From NCBI RefSeq assembly GCF_000196615.1, contig NC_014306.1, forward strand, positions 620,001 through 684,000: 64,000 nt of DNA, in the 5' to 3' direction. Within the stretch, counting starts at the first letter, position 1. Each line of letters opens with the position of its first letter. The notes beneath the pieces were generated by a model. The model was not told the DNA's origin and made no database searches. It worked only from the letters and a program-made list of their open reading frames with translations. This DNA comes from Erwinia billingiae Eb661 (lineage in GTDB: Bacteria; Pseudomonadota; Gammaproteobacteria; Enterobacterales; Enterobacteriaceae). Shown one piece after another: positions 11,266 through 19,430 of this stretch. The position numbers were made by a program, and so were the translations under genes.

Positions 11266-12501
11266 ATGGCACAGGAAATCACCCGGCAGGAACTGACAAA
11301 CCTGATGCAAATCAGGGCATTTAGTCAGGTTGTGGTTCAGGGAAGTGTCTCAAAGGCAGCCGATGAATTATTTCGTACCCAGTCGGCGATCACCCGCGCC
11401 ATTCGCGATCTGGAACTCACTTTAGGCGTGCCGCTATTTGAGCGTCATGCGGGCGGTATGCGCCTGACCGACCTGGGAAAATGCATTCTGCCGCGCGCCG
11501 AACGGGCGATAGATGAGCTGCACGCCATCCCGTTATTGCTGAGCAAGCTGCAGGGCAAAGGCGGCAGGGCGGAGTCAGAACCGCTGTGGCTGTTCAACGT
11601 CCGTCGCCTGCAAATCTTCGTCAGGCTGTGCCAGACCCGGCATATGCAGTCGGTTGCTCAGCAGTTGGGGCTCAGCCAGCCGGCGGTCAGCGCCGCGCTC
11701 AAGGTGCTGGAAAACGGCGCGGGCATCGCACTGCTGGAACGCACGCCGCACGGGATGATCCCGTCGCTGGCGGGACGGGAAATCGAGCCGAACATTCGCC
11801 GTGCCCTCAACGAGCTGCGGCATATTCCGGCGGATATTGCCGCCCGCAAAGGGGTGCTGGAAGGGACGGTGCGCGTGGGGGCCTTACCGCTCGGCCGCAC
11901 AAGACTGCTGCCGCAGGCGATCGTGCGGCTGACCGCGCGGTATCCGGGCATCAAGGTGGTTACCAGCGAAAGTGCCTGGGGCATGCTGACGTCTGAAATG
12001 CGATCCGGCGAGATCGACTTTATCTTTGGTGCGCTGCGTAACACCGAAGAGATCAACGATATCAGCAACGAACCGCTGTTTGCGGAAGAGATGGTGCTGG
12101 TGGCCCGACGCGATCACCCGCTGGCGCAGGCACCGGTCAGCACCCAGGCGCTGCGCGAGGCGCGTTGGGTGCTGCCGCGTTCCCATACGCCCGCCCGCAA
12201 TCTGCTGGATAACTGCTTCCTGGCGATGGGCATTCCGACGCCGGACCCGGTGGTCGAGAGCGGCGATCTGGCGCTGGTGCGTGGCCTGCTGCGTGATTCC
12301 GATATGCTGGCCGCCGTCTCCGCGCACCAGCTGGAGTTTGAGCTGGCGTCCGAAGAGCTGGTGGTGCTGCCGATCGCCTTGCCGGATACCCGACGGGCGA
12401 TTGGGCTGAGCTATCGCACCGGCAGCCTGCCGTCACCGGCGGCCGACGCGCTGATCGGCTTTCTGCGCGAGGTGTGCCACGGCAGCGAGCCGCACTTATA
12501 A
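11266..12501 (+). CDS. galR: LysR-type regulator with two tandem HTH domains (gallate cluster)
   Basis: 411 residues, about 100 longer than a standard LysR protein. The extra length is a second winged-helix domain. HTH 1 (about 12-75) reads [42 protein letters not shown] 2 (about 112-172) reads [44 protein letters not shown] (split here). The LysR effector domain follows (about 190-405). The gene lies between the two catabolic operons, divergent from galB and convergent with aroQ, with stops sharing TTATAA (12496-12501). It probably controls both operons; the ligand is expected to be gallate or a precursor. Confidence 0.88.
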   Translation: MAQEITRQELTNLMQIRAFSQVVVQGSVSKAADELFRTQSAITRAIRDLELTLGVPLFERHAGGMRLTDLGKCILPRAERAIDELHAIPLLLSKLQGKGGRAESEPLWLFNVRRLQIFVRLCQTRHMQSVAQQLGLSQPAVSAALKVLENGAGIALLERTPHGMIPSLAGREIEPNIRRALNELRHIPADIAARKGVLEGTVRVGALPLGRTRLLPQAIVRLTARYPGIKVVTSESAWGMLTSEMRSGEIDFIFGALRNTEEINDISNEPLFAEEMVLVARRDHPLAQAPVSTQALREARWVLPRSHTPARNLLDNCFLAMGIPTPDPVVESGDLALVRGLLRDSDMLAAVSAHQLEFELASEELVVLPIALPDTRRAIGLSYRTGSLPSPAADALIGFLREVCHGSEPHL

Positions 12502-12927
12502 AGAACGGGCCGCTTCAATCAACGCATAGCGGTAGCCACGAATGCCGTAACCACAAATCACGCCCTGCGCCACATCCGACAGGAACGAGTGATGGCGGAA
12601 GGCTTCGCGCTTGTGCACGTTGGTGATGTGCACTTCCCACAGCGGCAGAGCCACGCCGGTCACCGCGTCGCGGATCGCCACCGAGGTGTGCGTCCAGGCG
12701 GCCGGGTTAATCACCAGCGCATCGGCCTGCAAACGCGCCTGCTGGATCCAGTCGATCATTTCCCCTTCATGGTTGGTCTGGCGAAACTCAAGAGCGATAT
12801 CCAGTTCGGCAGCGGTATCGCGGCAGAGCTTTTCCACCGTTTCGAGCGTGTCGGAGCCATAGGTTTCCGGCTCGCGGGTGCCCAGTAAATTCAGGTTCGG
12901 GCCATTCAGAACATAAATGGTTTTCAT
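12496..12927 (-). CDS. aroQ: Type II 3-dehydroquinate dehydratase
   Basis: 143 residues starting with the family signature [21 protein letters not shown] (split: the catalytic Tyr is in the ETYG end). [16 protein letters not shown] and [17 protein letters not shown] follow, the latter holding the second catalytic region. It interconverts 3-dehydroquinate and 3-dehydroshikimate. Biosynthetic enterobacterial enzymes are usually type I (AroD), and type II enzymes beside aromatic genes are usually catabolic for quinate. It is the last gene of the transporter – dioxygenase – lactonase operon, 9 bases after the lactonase gene. This suggests quinate or dehydroquinate feeds gallate catabolism (inference). 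Confidence 0.93.
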   Translation of the reverse strand: MKTIYVLNGPNLNLLGTREPETYGSDTLETVEKLCRDTAAELDIALEFRQTNHEGEMIDWIQQARLQADALVINPAAWTHTSVAIRDAVTGVALPLWEVHITNVHKREAFRHHSFLSDVAQGVICGYGIRGYRYALIEAARSL

Positions 12928-12936
12928 GCGTTTTCC

Positions 12937-13761
12937 TCAGTCGTGGAAGCCAAACAGGCGCTTTGGGGTATCCCACAGGATTTTGCGGCGGGTGTTTTCG
13001 TCGGGGATCATTTTCTCCAGCAGCAGCAGCTGGGTGCCCATGTCCATCCGTTCGGTGGCGCGCAGGAACGGCCAGTCGGAACCCCACAGGCAGGCATCTG
13101 CGCCAAAGGCGTCGAGCAGTGCCAGCACATACGGCTGCGCATCGTGCCATGGGTAGCGCTGCTGCGAGAACTTGGCCATGCCCGACAGTTTGACCGACGT
13201 CCGATCCTGACCCGCCAGCGACAGCAGCGCCTGGAACGCCGGCTGCGACAGCCCGGCGTTAACGTCCGGTCGCCCGGAATGGTCGAAGATCAGTTTGGTG
13301 CGGGTGCGGTTCAGCAGCGGCATCAGCGCCAGCAGCTGCTCATCCTGCACCTGGATCTGCGCAAACATCTCCAGCTCTGCCAGCCTCGCCATCAGATCGT
13401 CGAGCTGTAAAAAAGGGCCGGTGCCGAGCATCGCGACATTAAAGGCAATACCGACCACGCCGCGATCCTTCAGGGCCGCCAGCGTGTTGCTGTCGACGTC
13501 ACGCGGCGTCACCGCAATGCCTTTCGCCCGGCCACCGGACTGGCGGATCGCCTCCAGCATGCAGCGGTTATCGAGGTTATAGGCCGACGTCGGGCCGACC
13601 ATCAGCGAATGGCGGATGTTGTAGGCTTCCATCACCGCCTGATAGTAGGCCGGGGTGGCCAGCTCGTGACCGTCCGGGTGGTAGCCGCTGTTGGCATCAT
13701 AGGGAAACTGCGCCGGATCGAATACGTGATGGTGGCAGTCAATAATGGGCAACGAGGTCAT
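12937..13761 (-). CDS. Amidohydrolase, 2-pyrone-4,6-dicarboxylate lactonase-like (LigI type)
   Basis: 274 residues of the amidohydrolase_2 TIM-barrel family. Visible are the N-terminal HHH motif (IDCHHHVFDP), FDHSGRPD near the centre, SVKLSGMAKFS, and LWGSDWPF with the late conserved Asp. LigI hydrolyses 2-pyrone-4,6-dicarboxylate to 4-oxalomesaconate. That pyrone forms by cyclisation after ring cleavage of gallate or 3-O-methylgallate, so the gene would rescue a dead-end branch into GalD/GalB. Its ATG overlaps the dioxygenase TGA (TGATG). Other amidohydrolase_2 enzymes decarboxylate or hydrolyse lactones, so the substrate is inferred from context. Confidence 0.82.
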   Translation of the reverse strand: MTSLPIIDCHHHVFDPAQFPYDANSGYHPDGHELATPAYYQAVMEAYNIRHSLMVGPTSAYNLDNRCMLEAIRQSGGRAKGIAVTPRDVDSNTLAALKDRGVVGIAFNVAMLGTGPFLQLDDLMARLAELEMFAQIQVQDEQLLALMPLLNRTRTKLIFDHSGRPDVNAGLSQPAFQALLSLAGQDRTSVKLSGMAKFSQQRYPWHDAQPYVLALLDAFGADACLWGSDWPFLRATERMDMGTQLLLLEKMIPDENTRRKILWDTPKRLFGFHD

Positions 13762-15020
13762 CAGGACGCTTTCCCCGCAACAGAGTAGAGCACCTGCTGA
13801 TTGCGGGTTTGCTGGAACTCTTCCAGCGACACGCCGCGCATCGCGGAGTAGATATGCAGGTTGGAGACGCCGACCACCGCACCCAGTTTCTCCAGCAGGA
13901 AGAAGCTGACGCCGTAATGGATCATCCCGCGCCAGTCCAGCGAGCTAATCAGCGTGCGCTCTTCTTCGGTCAGTTTTGATTCGTCATACAGCGCCTCGGG
14001 TTCGTTGCGGAAGCGCTCACGCCACGCGGGCTGGATCATCTTGTGCAGGAATTTGTTGATGCGTAATGCCTTCAGGCTGCGCGCCTGAGTGAACGGATAG
14101 GTGCCGGGCAACTTCTCCACGCCGCTGAGCTGCAGGTTGATCTTATCGCGCTGGCGCTGATGCACATCCACCGGCGCTTCCCTCGCCTGGTTTTCAAGGA
14201 TCAGCGTGGCGATGCCGGTCATCGACGGCAGATAATAGGCCTGATGCAGCTTTTCCACGTTGGCAGACAGCGCGCCGCGCATCACCAGCCACATAATCAC
14301 TTCCGACCCTTCCAGCCCGCCCAGCGTGGCGTATTCGGCCAGAGTGATTTCGGTCAGACGCTGCGGATCGTTGACGATCATATCGACAAACTGCGCATCC
14401 CACTCCGGGTTGTTAAAGCCGCAGCGTTCACCGTGCACCTGATGAGAAACGCCGCCGGTGGCGACGACCGCCACCTTCAGATCTTCCGGGAAGCTTTCCA
14501 CCGCGCGGCGCAGCGCCTGGCCGAGTTTGAAGCAGCGGCGGGCAGACGGGATCGGGAATTGCAGCACGCCAATCGCCAGCGGAACCACCTGCATAGGCCA
14601 GCCGTTATCGCAGGGTGCCAGTGCGGACAGCGGTGAGAACAGGCCATGATCCAGCGGCTTGTCCTGGAAGAACGACATATCGAATTCATCCGCCATCAGG
14701 CTGGCACCAATGTGCTGCGACAGGGCCGCATGCCCCTGAACCGGCGGCAAATCGCGCGGGCCGCCGCCTTCATCCGCCACCGCATACTGCTCATCAATGC
14801 CCAGCGTAAAGGCCGAATAGTGATCGAAGAAGAAGGAGGTGACGTGATCGTTAAACACGTACAGCAGCACGTCCGGTTTCTTCTCTTCCAGCCAGCGTTG
14901 CATAGGCGCAAAGCCGTCGAAAATAGGCGCCCAGGCCCCTTCCTGTTGCTTGTTATGGTCGACTGCAAAGCCAATGGTTGGCGTGTGTGAGACGGCCAGA
15001 CCGCCGATGATAGTAGCCAT
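13761..15020 (-). CDS. galA: Gallate dioxygenase (extradiol, fused LigB-LigA domains)
   Basis: 419 residues, the length of P. putida GalA (about 420). The N-terminal LigB-type catalytic domain has the Fe(II) ligands His12 (AVSHTPT), His59 (FNDHVTS) and a Glu in LEGSEVIMW near 237-240. The acid-base His region TGGVSHQVHGERC is also present. The C-terminal part from about 290 is the LigA-like alpha domain. This fusion is typical for gallate dioxygenases, whereas protocatechuate 4,5-dioxygenases usually have separate subunits. It cleaves gallate to 4-oxalomesaconate. Its place between transporter and lactonase genes supports the call. Confidence 0.93.
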   Translation of the reverse strand: MATIIGGLAVSHTPTIGFAVDHNKQQEGAWAPIFDGFAPMQRWLEEKKPDVLLYVFNDHVTSFFFDHYSAFTLGIDEQYAVADEGGGPRDLPPVQGHAALSQHIGASLMADEFDMSFFQDKPLDHGLFSPLSALAPCDNGWPMQVVPLAIGVLQFPIPSARRCFKLGQALRRAVESFPEDLKVAVVATGGVSHQVHGERCGFNNPEWDAQFVDMIVNDPQRLTEITLAEYATLGGLEGSEVIMWLVMRGALSANVEKLHQAYYLPSMTGIATLILENQAREAPVDVHQRQRDKINLQLSGVEKLPGTYPFTQARSLKALRINKFLHKMIQPAWRERFRNEPEALYDESKLTEEERTLISSLDWRGMIHYGVSFFLLEKLGAVVGVSNLHIYSAMRGVSLEEFQQTRNQQVLYSVAGKAS

Positions 15021-15036
15021 AGTTCTCTTCCTTCAC

Positions 15037-16416
15037 TTATCGGTTATTCATACTGCGCGAGAGGGACGGCAGGTCGTTGAGATCAACCCCTTTCAGCTGT
15101 CTTGCCACCTGCGCAGGCTTATGTTGCGTAATCGAGAGCGCCGCCAGCAGAGCCGGGATCGCTAACACAATAAAGATGCTGGTTTGCCCCGGGAACACCC
15201 CGAGCAGCACGCCGCCCAGCGAGGAGCTGATAATCGCGCCGCTGCGGCCAATGCCGTGCATCCAGCACACGCCGGTGGCGCGCATTTCTGTGGGATAAAA
15301 GGCCGGTGAGAAGGCCTGCAGGCCGGTCTGCGCGCCGTTAATACAGAGCCCGCTGACAAACACCAGCAGCGCCAGCATGTCCGGACCAAAGCCCCAGACG
15401 CCCTGAGAGACCAGGCAGAAACAGCCCAGCAGATAAAAGGTCGCGATGACATATTTCGCCTTCAGGCGATCCATCAGGCTTCCGACCAGCAGGCCGCCGA
15501 CGGTGCCACCCAGCTGGAACAGCCCGGCGACGATTGCCGCGCGCTCCAGCGTGACGCCGCCCGACCGCATAATGGTCGGCAGCCAGCCGTTAAGCAGGTA
15601 GATGACAAACAGGCCCATAAAGTAGGTCAGCCACAGCACGATGGTGCCGCCGGCATAGCCCTTGCTGAACAGCTGCAGCACCTGCGCTTTTTTCGGCACA
15701 ATCGGCGTCGACAGCACAAAGGCGGTGGTGGCAGTAAAGGTGCCGCCCATGCGGTTCAGCACCGCGGCAATTTTTTCGCGGCTGACGTTGCGCACCACCA
15801 TAAACATTGCCGATTCCGGTAATACCCAGATCAGCACCGGCAGCATCAGCAGCGGCATCGCGCCACCAAACAGCAGCACCGATTTCCAGCCAAAGTGCGG
15901 CAACATGCCGGCGGCGATAAAGCCGCCCATCCCGGAACCGATATTAAAGCCGCTGTACATCAGGGTGATCATCAGGCTGCGGCGACGTTCCGGCATATAT
16001 TCCGACACCAGCGTCACGCAGTTTGGCATCACCGCGCCAAGGCCCAGTCCGGTCAGAAAGCGCAGCAGCGCCATCTCCATCGGCGAACGGGCAAAGGCGC
16101 TGCCCAGACTGAAGCAGGCAAAGCAGGCAATCGAAATCAGCAGGATCTTCTTGCGGCCAAATTTATCCGACCACGGCCCGGCGACCAGCGCGCCAATCGC
16201 CACGCCGAACATTGCGGCACCGAGGATCGGGCCCATCTCAGCGTGGGAAATGCCCCAGTCTTCAATCAGGGCAGGGGCAATAAAGCCCATTACGGCGGCG
16301 TCATAACCGTCGAACAGGATAATTAAGAAGCACAGGGCCAGGATCAGCCATTGCTTCCCCGAGATGGCGCGGGAATCAATCCATCCCTTTACGTCGACAA
16401 TGTCGTGGTTGCTCAT
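15037..16416 (-). CDS. galT: MFS aromatic acid:H+ symporter (AAHS family), likely gallate transporter
   Basis: 459 residues with 12 hydrophobic segments. AAHS marks are present: the DGYDAAVMGFIAPAL motif in the first segment and GPWSDKFGRKK in the 2-3 loop. Relatives import 4-hydroxybenzoate, protocatechuate, vanillate or gallate. It is the first gene of the operon and precedes gallate dioxygenase by 16 bases, so gallate or a close relative (quinate, protocatechuate) is the likely cargo. The start follows an AT-rich 800-base gap. Confidence 0.88.
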   Translation of the reverse strand: MSNHDIVDVKGWIDSRAISGKQWLILALCFLIILFDGYDAAVMGFIAPALIEDWGISHAEMGPILGAAMFGVAIGALVAGPWSDKFGRKKILLISIACFACFSLGSAFARSPMEMALLRFLTGLGLGAVMPNCVTLVSEYMPERRRSLMITLMYSGFNIGSGMGGFIAAGMLPHFGWKSVLLFGGAMPLLMLPVLIWVLPESAMFMVVRNVSREKIAAVLNRMGGTFTATTAFVLSTPIVPKKAQVLQLFSKGYAGGTIVLWLTYFMGLFVIYLLNGWLPTIMRSGGVTLERAAIVAGLFQLGGTVGGLLVGSLMDRLKAKYVIATFYLLGCFCLVSQGVWGFGPDMLALLVFVSGLCINGAQTGLQAFSPAFYPTEMRATGVCWMHGIGRSGAIISSSLGGVLLGVFPGQTSIFIVLAIPALLAALSITQHKPAQVARQLKGVDLNDLPSLSRSMNNR

Positions 16417-16916
16417 AGGGTACGCTCTCTGTTTTTTTTATTAATCCGTGACCGGGTTAAAAAAAAATCCACTCACCTGGGATTGACGGGTGGTGTTTTT
16501 ATCTGTTTTTGAGGTAAGTCTGTTCTGTTTTTTTATTATAAAACAGCCAGTTATATTGTTGTTGTTTTGTTGTGCCAATACCAACTTAAGCAGGGGCAGC
16601 GGCTTTGTCTGCCATAAAATGGTTATAGAGGCATGAGTTTTATTTATTCTGTGAGGTGTGCCGTAAGATGAAACCGGGGCAGGGCGGCAAATCGACAATG
16701 TAAAGATGTTCAAATATTTCAGTGTGTTTCTGACGTTTATTGATAAATCGCGTTATTACTCGCCAGCGTATTTATTCTTAGAGAAATAAAACCTTTCAGT
16801 GATTTAGCCAGTGGATCTATTTATTCACCCCACAAAAAATAATGATAAAGCGGTATATTAAAGAGACGACCATCCCTTTTATGGCTAATTGAGGCCATAG
16901 GAAAAGCTTATGCTTA

Positions 16917-16941
16917 ATTAATGCATCAGGAATGCATTAAT
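16917..16941. repeat. Perfect 10-bp inverted repeat
   Basis: ATTAATGCAT (16917-16926), loop CAGGA, ATGCATTAAT (16932-16941). A size suitable for a dimeric regulator site; it lies about 290 bases upstream of the carbonic anhydrase start. Confidence 0.6.
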
Positions 16942-16960
16942 AATCATATTATTGATTATT
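16939..16960. repeat. Perfect 8-bp inverted repeat adjoining the previous one
   Basis: AATAATCA (16939-16946), 6-base loop, TGATTATT (16953-16960). It shares three bases with the preceding palindrome, so only one of the two hairpins could form fully at a time. Confidence 0.55.
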
Positions 16961-17233
16961 ATGGGTTTTAATTGATTACTTTAGTTTATTTAATTGGCTG
17001 TAAACGCGTGTACTGAGAAATCAACGGCAAACAGGTTAATTTAATAAAAATTACATTCGCTTATTTCATCTGACTTAAGAATAATCTTAATAATTAATAC
17101 CAGTCTAAAATATCAGAACTTATTACAGCAGATGTGTACATACTTAAACGGAGGCAGTTCCTCTGTTAACACTTATTTCCATTTATTTGGCGCTCAGGTT
17201 TATTCCTGTCGTACTTAAAAGAGAGAATGTATT

Positions 17234-17860
17234 TTGACGACACTAAAACCCCTGTTAGCGAAAAACCGCAGTTGGGCCTTACAGCGCCGCCAACGCAATC
17301 CTCAATACTTTCGCCAAAACGTCGATTCCCAGCAGCCGCACTCGCTGTGGATTGGTTGCTCCGACAGCCGCGTTCCCGCCGAAGTCCTGACCGGCGCGCA
17401 TCCCGGTGAACTCTTTGTGCACCGTAATATCGCCAATATGGTGGTGGCCGGTGACGATAATTTTATGAGCGTGCTGCAATACGCGCTGGAGTACCTGAAA
17501 GTCTCCCGCATTGTACTCTGCGGCCATTACGGCTGCGGTGGCGTGCAGGCGGCGATAGCCTTACCGAATATTCCGTTGTCTGACGAAAACTCGCCGCTCG
17601 CCCGACGCATCACGCAGCTGCGTAACGCGCTGGCACCGGGACTGGCGGACGCCGACGGTATTGAGGATGAAAGCGAAAAGCTGAATAAGCTGGTGGAGGC
17701 CAACGTCCTCGCCCAATTTTCTCACCTGATCGCCGCTGAGCCGGTGCTGAATATCTGGCGATCCGGCGTGGAACTGGATGTGTTTGGCTGCGTGTATGAC
17801 CTGCAGTCCGGGCATCTGAAAGAGTTAATCCAGCAAAGTGCAGAGGGTAAATCGCCATGA
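17234..17860 (+). CDS. can: Beta-class carbonic anhydrase
   Basis: 208 residues. The Zn and catalytic residues sit exactly where they do in E. coli Can: Cys42, Asp44 and Arg46 (CSDSR), His98 and Cys101 (HYGCGG). It interconverts CO2 and bicarbonate. The frame opens at TTG 17234 after GAGAG; no in-frame ATG precedes the conserved part, so a TTG start is the best choice, although rare. The TGA overlaps the ATG of the SulP gene (ATGA, 17857-17860), so the two are coupled and probably work together on bicarbonate supply. Confidence 0.93.
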   Translation: MTTLKPLLAKNRSWALQRRQRNPQYFRQNVDSQQPHSLWIGCSDSRVPAEVLTGAHPGELFVHRNIANMVVAGDDNFMSVLQYALEYLKVSRIVLCGHYGCGGVQAAIALPNIPLSDENSPLARRITQLRNALAPGLADADGIEDESEKLNKLVEANVLAQFSHLIAAEPVLNIWRSGVELDVFGCVYDLQSGHLKELIQQSAEGKSP

Positions 17861-19335
17861 ACTTAAGTCATCTACGTCGGGATATCCCGGCTGGCCTGGT
17901 CGTGTTTCTGGTGGCGCTGCCGCTCTGTCTGGGCATTGCGCAGGCCAGCGGCCTTCCGCCCTTCGTTGGCCTGCTTACCGGGGTGATTGGCGGGCTGGTG
18001 GTCACCACCTTCAGCCCGTCTAAATTCGCCGTCAGCGGCCCGGCCGCCGGTCTGGTGACCATTGTCACCGGCGCAATTGAAACCCTTGGATCGTTTTCCG
18101 CCCTGCTGTTCGCGTTAATCATCGCCGGCGTGCTGCAGTTTATGCTCGGCGTGATGCGCGCCGGACGCTTTATCACCCTGGTGCCAGGCACGGTGATCAA
18201 AGGTATGCTGGCGGCAATCGGTATTTTGCTGATTATGCAGCAGATCCCGGTGGCGCTCGGTGCGGCAGAAGAGAGTGAACTCAGCTCGCTGGTCACCGGC
18301 GGCGCGTTTAGCGTGTCGATCCCGGCGATTGTGGTCTCCGGCATCGGCCTGTTTATTCTGTGGTTCTGGTCGACCAACACCGTCAAAAACATCAAGGTGC
18401 TGAGCTGGGCGCCAGGCCCGTTGGTCGCGGTGCTGTTTGGCTGTATGGCGACGGTGGTCGGCGGCAAAATGTTCCCGGACATCGTCAGCAACCTGCCGCG
18501 CATTTCGTTGCCTTCCTTCGACAGCCTGGCGGCGTTGACCGGTGAACTGGAACGCCCGGACTGGAGCGTCTGGCAGAATCCGGCGGTGTATATGATTGCC
18601 GCGACCCTCGCCATCGTCGCCAGCCTGGAAACCCTGCTTAGCCAGGAAGCGCTGAAAAAGCTGCGTCCACAAAATCCACCGCCGTCGCCGGATAAAGAGA
18701 TGCGCGCGCAGGGTATCGGTAACCTGATCAGCGGCTTCCTTGGCGGCTTGCCGATTACCGCGGTGATTGTCCGCAGCTCGGTCAACGTCAGCGCCGGTGC
18801 GCAGAGCAAGATTTCAATCCTGATCCATGGCGTGTTGCTGCTGGTGTGTGGCCTTTACTTCAGCAATCTGCTGAACGCCATTCCGCTGGCCAGCCTGGCG
18901 GCGGTGCTGCTGTATACCGGGTATAAGCTGGCGACGCCGCGGCTGTTTGTCGAACACTTCCGCCAGGGCGCGCAGCAGGCGGTGCCGTTCCTTGCCACCA
19001 TCGGCGGGATTCTGGTGTTTGGTATGCTGGCGGGGATTGGTATTGGCCTGGCCACGCAGATCCTGTTCAGCATCTATAAGAGCCATCGCGGGGCGATGTT
19101 GCTGACGCGCTACGACGATCACTTTGTGTTGCGCTTCCAGCAGAACCTGACCTTTATGCATAACCCCCGGTTGAAAGGCCTGCTGGCGGAAATCCCGGAA
19201 AACAGCGTGGTGATTGTCGATCATGACAACGCGGAGTACATCGATCCGGATGTCAAAGCGGTGCTGAAAGACTTCGGTGAAGGGGCGCAGAAACGTGGCA
19301 TCGTGCTGAATCAGTGGCCGGTGAAACTCGCCTGA
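17857..19335 (+). CDS. SulP-family anion transporter, probable bicarbonate transporter
   Basis: 492 residues with a SulP core of about 10-12 hydrophobic segments: DIPAGLVVFLVALPLCLGIA at the start, then KFAVSGPAAGLVTIV. A short C-terminal STAS-like domain follows (about 410-490, FMHNPRLKGLL, SVVIVDHDNAEYIDPDV). Family members carry sulfate, dicarboxylates or bicarbonate. Translational coupling to the carbonic anhydrase gene points to bicarbonate, as in known fused or paired carbonic anhydrase/SulP genes. The substrate remains an inference. Confidence 0.88.
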   Translation: MNLSHLRRDIPAGLVVFLVALPLCLGIAQASGLPPFVGLLTGVIGGLVVTTFSPSKFAVSGPAAGLVTIVTGAIETLGSFSALLFALIIAGVLQFMLGVMRAGRFITLVPGTVIKGMLAAIGILLIMQQIPVALGAAEESELSSLVTGGAFSVSIPAIVVSGIGLFILWFWSTNTVKNIKVLSWAPGPLVAVLFGCMATVVGGKMFPDIVSNLPRISLPSFDSLAALTGELERPDWSVWQNPAVYMIAATLAIVASLETLLSQEALKKLRPQNPPPSPDKEMRAQGIGNLISGFLGGLPITAVIVRSSVNVSAGAQSKISILIHGVLLLVCGLYFSNLLNAIPLASLAAVLLYTGYKLATPRLFVEHFRQGAQQAVPFLATIGGILVFGMLAGIGIGLATQILFSIYKSHRGAMLLTRYDDHFVLRFQQNLTFMHNPRLKGLLAEIPENSVVIVDHDNAEYIDPDVKAVLKDFGEGAQKRGIVLNQWPVKLA

Positions 19336-19430
19336 TGTGACAGGCCGTTAAATGAGCGTCAGTCTTTTGTTGCAAATGCGAAATTGCGTTCTATGCTTCG
19401 GGAGCAAAATTGCGCATTAGAGGGACTGAC

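Larger units (their letters stand above)
16417..17233. other. 817-base AT-rich intergenic region with nested inverted repeats
   Basis: Divergent region between galT and the carbonic anhydrase gene. It must hold both promoters. No convincing coding frame is present; a 90-codon minus-strand frame (16441-16713) has no family likeness and skewed low-complexity composition. Two adjacent perfect inverted repeats stand out at 16917-16941 and 16939-16960. Confidence 0.7.

Noticed and set aside
16441..16713. A 90-codon minus-strand frame upstream of galT
   Set aside because: Low-complexity translation (poly-Asn, Lys), no ribosome site or family likeness, in an AT-rich promoter region.
17227..17409. 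ATG-initiated 60-codon frame at the carbonic anhydrase start
   Set aside because: It is out of frame with the conserved enzyme, whose frame begins at TTG 17234.
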